Source: Candidatus Adlerbacteria bacterium (GTDB lineage: Bacteria > Patescibacteriota > Minisyncoccia > Phycocordibacterales > SBAW01). From it: a stretch of 37,188 bases of DNA. The notes under the pieces were generated by a model that was not told the DNA's origin, did not search any database, and worked only from the letters and a program-made list of their open reading frames with translations. Shown in pieces: positions 28,960 through 36,617 of this stretch. The stretch's first letter is position 1, and each line of letters begins with the position of its first letter. The DNA lies in NCBI GenBank assembly GCA_903851045.1, contig CAINNF010000012.1:1-37188 (forward strand). Reading direction: 5' to 3'. Both the position numbers and the translations under genes were made by a program.

Positions 28960-29021
28960 CAGTCTGCTGCCACGATACTAACGTATCACCATTAGCTACA
29001 TTTTTGTTCATAATGCAAAAG

Positions 29022-29048
29022 ACTGCCCCGGATCTTCTCCGGGGCAGT
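29022..29048 (-). terminator. Terminator of the gene at 29075
   Basis: ACTGCCCCGGA / TCCGGGGCAGT, an 11-bp stem with a 5-nt loop, followed on the minus strand by CTTTTG. Confidence 0.85.
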
Positions 29049-29074
29049 TGCAGACTAACAACCAGACTGTTCCT

Positions 29075-29476
29075 TTAACGACGTCGCTGGTGTGGAACGT
29101 ACACCACCTTCCAGCCCGCACACACACCAAGCGTACCCGCCTCTATGTCTCGATAAGGACGTAGAGTTTTCTGCACCTCCAAGATAAACAGGATTGCTGC
29201 TATGTCACGGCACATACCAACCCAAAGCAATCGATCATCAAGTTTTTTAGTCAGAGGTGGTGATGCGAATTGGTACATAGCCTGCAACACACCACTTCTA
29301 CCATGATAGTAAGTGTACCCCGCATGGAGGGCCTTCAGACGCTCCGTAGCCACTCCAAGTACCGCTCCGTTATGGGGAACAGGTTCGATTGGCGGCACGA
29401 AGATGTGGTTAGATAGAGACTCGACTTGCAACTCGACTTCCCTTAGGGCAAAAGCCAAGAACAGCATGCCATACAT
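29075..29476 (-). CDS. Hypothetical protein downstream of a structured RNA
   Basis: 133 residues, starting MYGMLFLAFALREVELQVES (amphipathic rather than a true membrane helix), then TERLKALHAGYTYYHGRSGV and DDRLLWVGMCRDIAAILFIL, and a basic end. No family recognised. AGGAGGT lies 4 bp before ATG 29476, a near-perfect ribosome-binding site. A TTGTAA-16-TATTGT promoter is possible close upstream; alternatively the gene is reached by read-through of the structured RNA that ends in a terminator 80 bp before it. Confidence 0.6.
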   Translation of the reverse strand: MYGMLFLAFALREVELQVESLSNHIFVPPIEPVPHNGAVLGVATERLKALHAGYTYYHGRSGVLQAMYQFASPPLTKKLDDRLLWVGMCRDIAAILFILEVQKTLRPYRDIEAGTLGVCAGWKVVYVPHQRRR

Positions 29477-29556
29477 GGGGACCTCCTAGATTATCCGCAC
29501 ACACAATACCACATAACGATTATATTACAATACCATCCCGAGGGTACACATACAAA

Positions 29557-29793
29557 CAAAACCCCACCTGATGTGGTGGGGCGGACAAATGAGAACTTGT
29601 TGAAGAAAGGAACTTCCCTGGCCGGTCTGGGGCGCTCGACACCTGCATTGGAGAGATGCGAGGGAACTGCTCCCAGACCGGCCATTCGACTTAGTTGATA
29701 CCATTCCCGATTTGGACTATCTCCATACCAAAGGGGGTCTGGCTACTAGGTGGTCACACGGCGCCCAGCGCACACATGACCATTCAACTAGAT
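29557..29793 (-). ncRNA. Candidate structured non-coding RNA or riboswitch-like leader
   Basis: A consensus promoter (TTGCAT-17-TATAAT) starts it and a CCCCACC/GGTGGGG terminator with TTTTG ends it, with no convincing gene between. Read 5'-3' on the minus strand: a closing helix TAGTTGA/TCAACTA (29784-29790 with 29692-29698) encloses one hairpin TGGTCA..GCGC/GCGC..TGACCA (29751-29782) and a weaker TTTGG/CCAAA hairpin (29711-29732); then a 12-bp helix GGCCGGTCTGGG/CCCAGACCGGCC (29620-29683). A CCAGACC in the first domain (29736-29742) could compete for GGTCTGG of that helix, so two folds are possible. It does not match SRP RNA, 6S, tmRNA or RNase P as I know them. Confidence 0.6.
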
Positions 29794-29799
29794 AAGTAC

Positions 29800-29828
29800 A
29801 TTATATAACACATATAAAATTTATGCAA
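29800..29828 (-). promoter_or_regulatory. Near-consensus promoter of the candidate RNA
   Basis: Minus strand: TTGCAT, exactly 17 bp, TATAAT. The best sigma-70-type promoter seen in the window. Confidence 0.8.
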
Positions 29829-29856
29829 GTCCCACACCAAACATGGGCTCCGGACA

Positions 29857-30023
29857 CGAAAAAGCCCCTTGCCAATCAACGTAGACCAACAAGGGGACTC
29901 TTTCGTAGTAATTCTTTTATTAGCTGCCAACCTTCTCCAAAGGTTAAAAACCAACAATAGAACCCGAATGTATCAGGACTAATTACTGAATGTTCATGAT
30001 CTCGCACAAAAGAACGAGAACCA
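29857..30023 (-). ncRNA. Second candidate non-coding RNA
   Basis: TTGATA-16-TAGGAT (30030-30057, minus strand) could start it. Stems visible: TCTCG/CGAGA (30000-30019), a closing helix AGTAATT/AATTACT (29907-29913 with 29981-29987) around AACCTT/AAGGTT (29929-29945), and a terminator CCCCTTG/CAAGGGG with CTTTTTCG (29857-29905). No open frame of note. It lies between the rpsJ terminator and the promoter of the RNA at 29557. Confidence 0.4.
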
Positions 30024-30128
30024 ACTCACATCCTATCAAAGAAACTGAACGTATCAAACCGTATTGTGCACAATCCAGTGACACCACTTTCAAAAGTCGC
30101 TCTCACACCACAACTTTTTCAATGCAGC

Positions 30129-30152
30129 AAAAGGTCCGCATCACTGCGGACC
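30129..30152 (-). terminator. Terminator of tuf-rpsJ
   Basis: GGTCCGCA-TCAC-TGCGGACC, followed on the minus strand by TTTTG, 32 bp after the rpsJ stop. Confidence 0.85.
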
Positions 30153-30183
30153 TCCCACTATCTCCTTTGATGTTTTTTCGAGG

Positions 30184-30552
30184 TTATACCATCTTCACAT
30201 CGATAGTGACCCCGGACGGAAGCGAGAGATTCGTGAGAGCCTCTATGACTTTTGCCGATGGGTCGATGATGTCGATGATACGCTTGTGTACGCGCATCTC
30301 GAACTGCTCGCGAGCATCCTTGTAGATGAAGGTCGAACGGTTGACGGTGTACTTTTTGATCTCGGTCGGGAGCGGAATAGGGCCTGCGATCTTCGCATCG
30401 TAGCGAAGAGCGGTATCCATGATCTGTCGGATAGACGCATCGAGGACCTTATGCTCGTAGGCACGAACCTTGATACGCAGTCGCTGTACCTGCTCGACCG
30501 ACGCTTTTTTTGGAGCACGTTTTACTGGAGTCTTCTTTTCTTCGGTAGCCAT
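30184..30552 (-). CDS. rpsJ: 30S ribosomal protein S10
   Basis: 122 residues. LRIKVRAYEHKVLDASIRQI and the conserved loop GPIPLPTEIKKYTVNRSTF are S10. An N-terminal Lys/Ala-rich extension of ~20 residues (ATEEKKTPVKRAPKKASV) precedes it. I chose ATG 30552; a longer start at 30576 adds only MRTRPTHI. It follows tuf on the same strand and is cut off from rplC by a terminator and 1.3 kb of other DNA. Confidence 0.96.
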   Translation of the reverse strand: MATEEKKTPVKRAPKKASVEQVQRLRIKVRAYEHKVLDASIRQIMDTALRYDAKIAGPIPLPTEIKKYTVNRSTFIYKDAREQFEMRVHKRIIDIIDPSAKVIEALTNLSLPSGVTIDVKMV

Positions 30553-30631
30553 AATGTGTGTGGGTCTAGTTCTCACCTCGACGATGCTCGGTGTAACCTA
30601 TACCCGGTTGCTTACTCGATTAATTACTTAC

Positions 30632-31831
30632 TTATGCGACGATCTTCGTGACGACACCGGCACCGACGGTCTTGCCGCCTTCGCGAACAGCGAAGCGCTG
30701 CTTCTCCTCAAGAGCGACCGGAGCGACGAGTTTGACCTTGAAGGTCACTGTGTCTCCAGGCATGACCATCTCGGTCCCCTGTGCGAGCGTTACTTCGCCG
30801 GTCACGTCCGTCGTGCGGATGTAGAACTGTGGCTTGTAGCCAGAGAAGAACGGCGTGTGGCGACCACCTTCGTCCTTGTTAAGGACGTAGACCTCTGCCT
30901 CGAACTCAGTGTGCGGGGTGACCGAGCCGGTCTTGGCGAGCACCTGGCCACGATGGATGTCTTCCTTCTTGGTACCGCGCAGGAGAATACCTGCGTTGTC
31001 GCCTGCCATACCCGCCTCGAGCTGCTTGTTGAACATCTCGATACCAGTGATGGTGGTCTTGGTGGTTGGCTGGAGGCCGACGATCTCGACTTCTTCACCG
31101 ACCTTGACCTGACCACGCTCGATACGACCGGTAACGACCGTACCTCGACCTTCGATCGAGAAGATGTCTTCGATCGGCATGAGGAACGGCTTGTCCATCT
31201 CGCGAACCGGGAGCGGGAAGTAGTTGTCCATGGTCTTTACGAGCTCAAGGACCTTTTGTGACCACTCGTTACTGGTGTCGTTACTTTCGAGCGCCTTGAG
31301 GCCTGAGCCGCGGATGACCGGCGTAGCGGCACCGTCGAAGCCTTGCTTGGTAAGGAGTTCGCGGACTTCCTCTTCGACGAGGTCGATGAGGTCTGGGTCG
31401 TCAACCATGTCGCACTTGTTGAGGAAGACGATAAGCTTGCGAACACCGACCTGCCATGCGAGGAGCACGTGCTCGCGCGTCTGGGGCATAACGCCGTCGG
31501 TCGCTGCGACCACGAGTACTGCGCCATCCATTTGGGCGGCACCGGTGATCATGTTCTTGATGTAGTCTGCGTGGCCCGGAGCATCGATGTGCGCGTAGTG
31601 GCGCTCAGGAGTCCAGTACTCAGAGTGGTGGAGCGCGATGGTAATACCGCGCGCCTTTTCCTCGGGTGCGTTATCGATACCATCCACACCTTCGACACGT
31701 GCGCCATACCCTTCGCCTTTTGCGAGGTCGAGCGTGTGGAGAATCGACGCCGTGAGGGTCGTCTTGCCATGGTCGACGTGACCAATGGTCCCGACGTTCA
31801 CGTGCGGCTTCTGTCTATCAAATGTTGCCAT
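30632..31831 (-). CDS. tuf: Elongation factor Tu
   Basis: 399 residues. G1 [11 protein letters not shown], switch I ending ARGITI, G3 [15 protein letters not shown] (Ala where most bacteria have Cys), G4 NKCDMVDD, G5 RGSGLKALE (SGL in place of SAL), then domains 2 and 3 with [16 protein letters not shown] and [14 protein letters not shown]-Tu delivers aminoacyl-tRNA to the A site. It heads a tuf-rpsJ unit with a promoter at 31946-31973 and a ~108-nt hairpin-containing leader. Confidence 0.98.
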   Translation of the reverse strand: MATFDRQKPHVNVGTIGHVDHGKTTLTASILHTLDLAKGEGYGARVEGVDGIDNAPEEKARGITIALHHSEYWTPERHYAHIDAPGHADYIKNMITGAAQMDGAVLVVAATDGVMPQTREHVLLAWQVGVRKLIVFLNKCDMVDDPDLIDLVEEEVRELLTKQGFDGAATPVIRGSGLKALESNDTSNEWSQKVLELVKTMDNYFPLPVREMDKPFLMPIEDIFSIEGRGTVVTGRIERGQVKVGEEVEIVGLQPTTKTTITGIEMFNKQLEAGMAGDNAGILLRGTKKEDIHRGQVLAKTGSVTPHTEFEAEVYVLNKDEGGRHTPFFSGYKPQFYIRTTDVTGEVTLAQGTEMVMPGDTVTFKVKLVAPVALEEKQRFAVREGGKTVGAGVVTKIVA

Positions 31832-31894
31832 ACCTTAATTCTTCTTACGTTAGTAACTAATGATAATGCGAACTCACCGTCCCGAGCCCTACCA

Positions 31895-31917
31895 CTTTGC
31901 TTTATAGATAAGCAAAG
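31895..31917 (-). promoter_or_regulatory. Leader hairpin of tuf
   Basis: CTTTGCTT-TATAGAT-AAGCAAAG, an 8-bp stem in the tuf 5' leader; a smaller ACGCA/TGCGT hairpin (31924-31937) lies at the 5' end of the transcript. Confidence 0.5.
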
Positions 31918-31945
31918 AAAAGCCACGCACTGATGCGTTCTTGGC

Positions 31946-31973
31946 ATAGTAGCAAAATCCAACCAAGAGTCAA
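31946..31973 (-). promoter_or_regulatory. Promoter of tuf-rpsJ
   Basis: Minus strand: TTGACT, 16-bp spacer ending TGC, TACTAT. Confidence 0.75.
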
Positions 31974-32057
31974 ACGATTCGCCCCCGTTGCTCTTTTGCC
32001 GAGCTGTGTTAGGTTGGTCCGAGACCTATCGTAGAGTCTCACAGAGGGGTACGGTGC

Positions 32058-32486
32058 ATGGCACGAACCGAGCGACCGTTCGATGTGACACCAGAACAGG
32101 TGGCGACCTTAGGGCTTGTTTCCGCCTTACTAGCAGAGTTGGGCTACTGGCGCTTGCCTACTCCTGACTGGTATCGACGCACGGAACATGACTTCATCAT
32201 GGTCCACAAGGGCGACATACGCACGGCAACACACTATATGCGCGCCATGATCTCCGTGCGGCCCATGAAGAACGGGAGCGTCTCTGTACGCCCCTACTTG
32301 CGTGGTATATCTGCCATGAACGCGAAACAGTCCCTCGCACGATGCAAAAAGCGCGCCCAATCTCCGATCCGTTGGAGTGACCAGATGATCCCGAAAGGAA
32401 GGCGCTGCCGAAGCAAAGACCGCCCAGATGGCTTTCGATCATATTTTGGTCCTACGGAATGGGAACAATTCGAGACGCAGTTATAG
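32058..32486 (+). CDS. Hypothetical protein
   Basis: 142 residues from ATG 32058, with GAGGGG 9 bp upstream. PEQVATLGLVSALLAELGYW (helix), DWYRRTEHDFIMVHKGDIRT, then a strongly basic C-terminal half (AKQSLARCKKRAQSPIRWSD, KGRRCRSKDRPDGFRSYFG). The basic half could bind nucleic acid; no family recognised. It is a single gene with its own terminator, divergent from tuf. Confidence 0.62.
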   Translation: MARTERPFDVTPEQVATLGLVSALLAELGYWRLPTPDWYRRTEHDFIMVHKGDIRTATHYMRAMISVRPMKNGSVSVRPYLRGISAMNAKQSLARCKKRAQSPIRWSDQMIPKGRRCRSKDRPDGFRSYFGPTEWEQFETQL

Positions 32487-32498
32487 GCACATACACGA

Positions 32499-32526
32499 AG
32501 ACCCAGCACCCACTGGGTCTTTCTTC
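32499..32526 (+). terminator. Terminator of the gene at 32058
   Basis: AGACCCAG-CACCCA-CTGGGTCT followed by TTCTTCTTG; the T-run is interrupted by C. The convergent gene ends at 32545. Confidence 0.75.
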
Positions 32527-32544
32527 TTGTTGGATTGGTGCCTT

Positions 32545-33690
32545 TTACTGCTGGTTGATGGTAAAAAGGCCGCTTTGGCCAGTACCATAGACCGCGGAGT
32601 TGGTGTTAAAGCCGTCCGCACGCGCGGTCGCCTTGATGTAATACTGACCCGTCGGGATGGATGCACCACAGAGGCCATTAGGGTACTGCATAGTGCACAT
32701 GTAGTTTTGTGGGAATGCGGGAATATGCCAGGTGTAAGTACTGGCACTACTTTGCGCGATGGCGATAGTCCCCACATCTACCCCAGCCTGAGTATAGAGG
32801 TCGAGAGTAACGCTTGCCGAACTTGGCACTGACGAATCCGTCGCCCAGATGATGGGCAGATCTTGGCCACGGGCGAACATCGAACCTGCCACCGGAGACC
32901 GGACCGACAGACCATTACTTGCCGCTGCTAGGACCGTAAAAGTCGCTTGGCCGCTTTGACCGTTCGCATTAGAGACCGAGAGGGTGTAGGTGCCCGGGGT
33001 TACCAGTTGAAGTACCGCTGCACACATCTGCTGGCCCGAGGTCACTAAGTTGCAAGGCCCCACCGACTGCGGGATGGTGTAAGCGATAGCGGTGCCGTTG
33101 TTGTAGGACGAGAGGTGTTGGGTGCCACCTATCCCAAAGCGGACAGTGTTGTCATTCGTAAAACCGGTGCCATAGATAATCACTTGGGTGCCGACCGAGC
33201 CTTGGGTCGGTGTTACCGAGGAAATGGATACGGTACTTGTTGGAGTTGGTATGGGGGTTGTGCCACTACATAATTGCACGATAAGCGCTCGGGTCAGTGG
33301 GCCAACTCCCCCGGTCACCAAGAGACGGTGCTGCGACTGGAGCGACGCGACACGTGCCCTTGTGAGCGAGCCAAAGTAGCCCGTCGGTGTGAGGCCAAGA
33401 TACCGCTGAAGCTGCGACACCTGCCCATTGGTGTATGTGTCAGTAAGACCCTGGTACAAATTGTACGACAGCGAAGGGCACCATCCTGTCGATGTGGTGA
33501 TCACCGACCCACCGAGCGAAGCGGCGACCGAGTTGATGGTCGACTGGTCGGCATTGAAAGCCTGAAGCAACGAAATAACCGCCTGAACCTGGGCCGAAGT
33601 AAGTGATGAGGCCTGAGCTGAGGCTGCCCCACTTAAAAGCACGATACTGGCGAAAAATCCAACAAACACCTTCAAAAAATGAGATTTCAT
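32545..33690 (-). CDS. Secreted protein with peptidoglycan-binding and IPT/TIG-like domains
   Basis: 381 residues. A signal peptide (LKVFVGFFASIVLLSGAASA-QA) is followed by a short helical segment (SLTSAQVQAVISLLQAFNAD), a PG_binding_1-type repeat (VSQLQRYLGLTPTGYFGSLT, GGVGPLTRALIVQL), a Pro/Thr linker, an IPT/TIG-like immunoglobulin fold (VTPTQGSVGTQVIIYGTGF) and a C-terminal beta-domain (PVAGSMFARGQDLPIIWATD) of the kind found in Ser/Thr-rich surface proteins. It probably sits on the cell wall. This architecture is common in Parcubacteria. Confidence 0.85.
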   Translation of the reverse strand: MKSHFLKVFVGFFASIVLLSGAASAQASSLTSAQVQAVISLLQAFNADQSTINSVAASLGGSVITTSTGWCPSLSYNLYQGLTDTYTNGQVSQLQRYLGLTPTGYFGSLTRARVASLQSQHRLLVTGGVGPLTRALIVQLCSGTTPIPTPTSTVSISSVTPTQGSVGTQVIIYGTGFTNDNTVRFGIGGTQHLSSYNNGTAIAYTIPQSVGPCNLVTSGQQMCAAVLQLVTPGTYTLSVSNANGQSGQATFTVLAAASNGLSVRSPVAGSMFARGQDLPIIWATDSSVPSSASVTLDLYTQAGVDVGTIAIAQSSASTYTWHIPAFPQNYMCTMQYPNGLCGASIPTGQYYIKATARADGFNTNSAVYGTGQSGLFTINQQ

Positions 33691-33905
33691 ATGCAATACG
33701 ACGCATTACTACTAATGAACTTACTTAACTGTAGCACCACTGCTATAGAAAGATAGTGAATATTGCAAGGGCATGATGCAAGAACGCCATGTAACAGACA
33801 TACACCGTACCAATGGAGTTGTTTTAAAATAGTAACCGCCATCGAACACTCCGGTCCATTCTGGCAAAAGACAAGTGTTGCTTCTCTTCACTTTTGTAGT
33901 GAAAT

Positions 33906-33934
33906 TTGACAAATTGTATATACCTGCTTTTATG
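33906..33934 (+). promoter_or_regulatory. Possible promoter of the phosphatase-like gene
   Basis: TTGACA, 17-bp spacer, TTTATG. The -35 is perfect and the -10 weak. The rest of the 33691-33905 intergenic stretch shows nothing I can name. Confidence 0.45.
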
Positions 33935-33974
33935 TGCACAGGCCCTGTATATCAAACATAAGGAGAGGTGTCGC

Positions 33975-34649
33975 ATGCACCATGCACACATACTCTGCGT
34001 TCGCCACGACAAAACACACTACACAGGAGAACTGCCGGACCTTACCCCCGAAGGAATCGCGCACATGCGCGAGGTTGCCGAAGGGGTGGTGCGTCCATGG
34101 GCAACCGCGCTCCAAGTCACGGCACACGATATCGACATACTGAGTTCGTCTGCACCACGTGCACTCGGGTCGGCGATGACGGTCCTGGAGCGTCTTGGAT
34201 GGTCGGGACCACCCACGGTCGAAGACGGTGTTGGACCGATGCTCTGGCGGGATGCTGCGCGCTGCCAAGCAGCTTTGGGTGGGCTCAAGGGCCGAGGATA
34301 TATCGACTACGAGACCGAACCCATGTTTGCCGACCCGACGCTGTTCGAGACCCCGAGTGAGATCCGTCTGCGCCTGTACGGATTCCTGGCGCGCTTGTGC
34401 CAGCAGTATGCAAGAGCGGGCGTAGCTCGTCCTCGAGTCATCTTCACGCACTATGAAGTGCTTTGCCACCTGACGCACGACCTGTTCGATATCATCGCGT
34501 CAGAGCACACGGCTCTGCGCTATGGCGAACACGTCGAACTTACCCTTTCGTACCTCACCGATAGCGAAGTGTTGCTCTGGGGGCGATTCAGGGGCCAAGA
34601 GATTCGGGCTTGGTTCGACTTCTACCGCCTCGATATTCGCCCCGCGTAA
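33975..34649 (+). CDS. Histidine phosphatase superfamily-like protein
   Basis: 224 residues from ATG 33975, which follows AAGGAGAGG by 6 bp. ILCVRHDKTHYTGELPDLTP is the RHG-type N-terminal motif, here RHD; DILSSSAPRALGSAMTVLER carries the second Arg; RPRVIFTHYEVLCHL has the later conserved His. These correspond to the phosphoglycerate-mutase-like phosphatase core, so phospho-His chemistry is possible although the Gly of RHG is replaced. The substrate is unknown. Terminator directly after. Confidence 0.72.
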   Translation: MHHAHILCVRHDKTHYTGELPDLTPEGIAHMREVAEGVVRPWATALQVTAHDIDILSSSAPRALGSAMTVLERLGWSGPPTVEDGVGPMLWRDAARCQAALGGLKGRGYIDYETEPMFADPTLFETPSEIRLRLYGFLARLCQQYARAGVARPRVIFTHYEVLCHLTHDLFDIIASEHTALRYGEHVELTLSYLTDSEVLLWGRFRGQEIRAWFDFYRLDIRPA

Positions 34650-34661
34650 GTTCGTGCCTCT

Positions 34662-34690
34662 GAAATCCGCATCCGTGCGGATTTCTTTTT
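34662..34690 (+). terminator. Terminator of the phosphatase-like gene
   Basis: GAAATCCGCA-TCCG-TGCGGATTTC followed by TTTTTAT. Confidence 0.9.
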
Positions 34691-34700
34691 ATATCCGAGT

Positions 34701-34709
34701 TGCTATACT
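34701..34709 (+). promoter_or_regulatory. Leaderless promoter of the APH-like gene
   Basis: TGC-TATACT, then GACCCG, then the GTG start codon. Confidence 0.65.
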
Positions 34710-34715
34710 GACCCG

Positions 34716-35690
34716 GTGAATATCGTCACCGCCCTAGAGAATCTTGCCGTTGAGGGCATCGACAGCGAACATGACCGGGTCATCGAGACGGTGCTCTCGA
34801 AACTTTTTGTCCGTGGACCAAAGGTCTACAAAGCATACAAGCATCGCACCGCAGACTTCGCCGACCTTACCGACCGACAGGTGCGGCGTACGTACATCGC
34901 CGAAGATTTTTTTTGGAACCATACGATGGCCCCCGATGTGTATCTCGAACTCAGACACGTCGCGCCCAAGGAAGGCTCGTTCGTGCATGTCGAACAAGAC
35001 GAGGCCGAGGACTGGTACATCGTCATGAAAAAGATAGATACGTCGCATGATCTTATGTGCATCTTGCGGCATACGATCCCCAACAAGGAGGAGCTGCGAG
35101 ATTTCGTACATACACTACAAGAAAGGCTTGCGTCTTTGACCACGTATCGCCAGAGCGAGCTAGAGCATTTTTTCTCACGCAACTCAGACCATGTTCGTTC
35201 GGAGGTGTTGGGTGTCTGTGAGTGGGCGTATACCGCAACACCAGCGTTGTCCACCGATGACGTGTCGCGCGCCGAGTCGCTGCTGACACACACACTCAAG
35301 ACCCATGCGTACTGGAACAAGCCGATCGAGACCATGTCTATCATCATAGACATGAATCCCGAAAATATCCTGTTCCTTACCGACGGAGTGTCGTTCATCG
35401 ACGTCATGCCGCCCAAGGCGCAATGGCGTGTACATGACCGATATTTCGCGCTGTGCAGGACCAGCGCTGACATATCCGCACTCTCTACCAAAGAGGGAGC
35501 GGATGTGCTGCATGAGGAATATGCTCGACACAACACACTTCCCGACCACCCGGTACGGGTCGTGTACGAACTCGCTTCGGGTCTGATTCAAGTCCCCTAC
35601 CGCCACATGCTCGGCCAACCCGATCTCGCACATACTTATGCTAACTTCGTCCGAGGACACTGCGACACATTGGAAGAGATCTGCTCGTAA
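34716..35690 (+). CDS. Kinase-like protein of the aminoglycoside-phosphotransferase (APH) type
   Basis: 324 residues. KVYKAYKHRTADFADLTDRQ and RRTYIAEDFFWNHTMAPDVY match the stretch VYK-K...FADFT-xxRR-xxc-xxE-xxN-xxxAPd-Y seen in APH-like domains of bifunctional kinase proteins; DMNPENILFLTDGVSFIDVM would be the D-x-x-x-x-N...D catalytic and metal segment. The N-terminal Lys and these acidic residues are present, so phosphotransfer is plausible; the acceptor is unknown. Start GTG 34716: TGC-TATACT ends 6 bp before it, hence leaderless. Confidence 0.72.
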   Translation: MNIVTALENLAVEGIDSEHDRVIETVLSKLFVRGPKVYKAYKHRTADFADLTDRQVRRTYIAEDFFWNHTMAPDVYLELRHVAPKEGSFVHVEQDEAEDWYIVMKKIDTSHDLMCILRHTIPNKEELRDFVHTLQERLASLTTYRQSELEHFFSRNSDHVRSEVLGVCEWAYTATPALSTDDVSRAESLLTHTLKTHAYWNKPIETMSIIIDMNPENILFLTDGVSFIDVMPPKAQWRVHDRYFALCRTSADISALSTKEGADVLHEEYARHNTLPDHPVRVVYELASGLIQVPYRHMLGQPDLAHTYANFVRGHCDTLEEICS

Positions 35691-35705
35691 CGAACACCGA
35701 TCTCG

Positions 35706-36461
35706 TCACTTCGCCACATTCCACAAGATCTCGAACAACGCGCGTTGGCTAGCGACGGTCGCCTCGTTGTGCACCCGCACAATCATCACTTCAGGTACAT
35801 ATATGGTGAACGTAATAGAACAGGGGCGGATGCTCGTACTGATCACGTCGCCGATACCGGGGATAACACGTGACTCGTTCTCGATGATGCTCACAGTGCG
35901 ATTATGCTCCACATCCTCGCCAACACCAATGTAGCGCAGTTTGATGTTCTTCTCGCGCCGCAGTGTCTCCCACTCGGGGATACGATCATTAAATATATGC
36001 ACCCAGCGCATCCCCGCCCCACCAATAATGTCCAAAAAGTCGCCATCATTCGCCTCGCGCATCTGTTCCATTTCGCTCTCTATGACGGCTTGGCTGCCGC
36101 GAACCACCTCGACAATGCCCGCGGGCGAGCGGTCATAGAGCTTCATCAGGCGCGATACAGCATCCAAGGCATCAAGCCGTTGCTTCTCGGCGTCCTGCAT
36201 CAGGCGGTCGGGGCTCGCTGCCTGATACTTTACCCCCCTGCCACCACCAACCGCCACACACAAGCCCCGTTCGGTAAGCTCTCGCAAAGCATCGTAGACA
36301 TACTGCCGATGGAGCTTGGAGCGGATAATAATAGCCTTAGGTACCAAAGGCAGCCCCGCCTCAAGCAAAGTCACGTAAACGGTAGCCGCCTTAGCCGAAA
36401 GCCCCGCCCTTAGCGCCCCTTCTATATAGCTATTTTGTGCCGCGGCACTTATATTAGTCAT
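35706..36461 (-). CDS. TrmB-family transcriptional regulator
   Basis: 251 residues. N-terminal winged helix: LRAGLSAKAATVYVTLLEAG, then PKAIIIRSKLHRQYVYDALR (recognition helix) and ERGLCVAVGG; a coiled linker (SPDRLMQDAEKQRLDALDAV) leads to a PLD-like TrmB sensor domain (VEVVRGSQAVIESEMEQMRE, TFTIYVPEVMIVRVHN). TrmB regulators in archaea and CPR respond to sugars or other small ligands. It is divergent from the radical SAM gene and so may control it; no operator palindrome is obvious. Confidence 0.85.
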   Translation of the reverse strand: MTNISAAAQNSYIEGALRAGLSAKAATVYVTLLEAGLPLVPKAIIIRSKLHRQYVYDALRELTERGLCVAVGGGRGVKYQAASPDRLMQDAEKQRLDALDAVSRLMKLYDRSPAGIVEVVRGSQAVIESEMEQMREANDGDFLDIIGGAGMRWVHIFNDRIPEWETLRREKNIKLRYIGVGEDVEHNRTVSIIENESRVIPGIGDVISTSIRPCSITFTIYVPEVMIVRVHNEATVASQRALFEILWNVAK

Positions 36462-36617
36462 AATTATGTGACTATATTATGGCTACTTTGTATATCTGTC
36501 AACACATTTTGTCGTACTATGTTGGAAAATATAGTTAGACTATCGATTGACCAATCCAACATTTATTGCGATTGTTATGTCGGGAATTCTTGATATGGCC
36601 CAAGGAGGGGCAAAAAC

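Noticed and set aside
29620-29683. A tRNA-like or SRP-like RNA
   Set aside because: The 12-bp helix recalls a stacked acceptor/T arm, but no T-loop, anticodon arm or CCA is present, and the conserved SRP tetraloop region is missing.
29491-29685. 64-codon minus-strand frame inside the candidate RNA
   Set aside because: It passes straight through the 12-bp helix and the terminator, has no ribosome-binding site and its composition is not protein-like. The RNA interpretation explains the inverted repeats better, although coding is not fully excluded.
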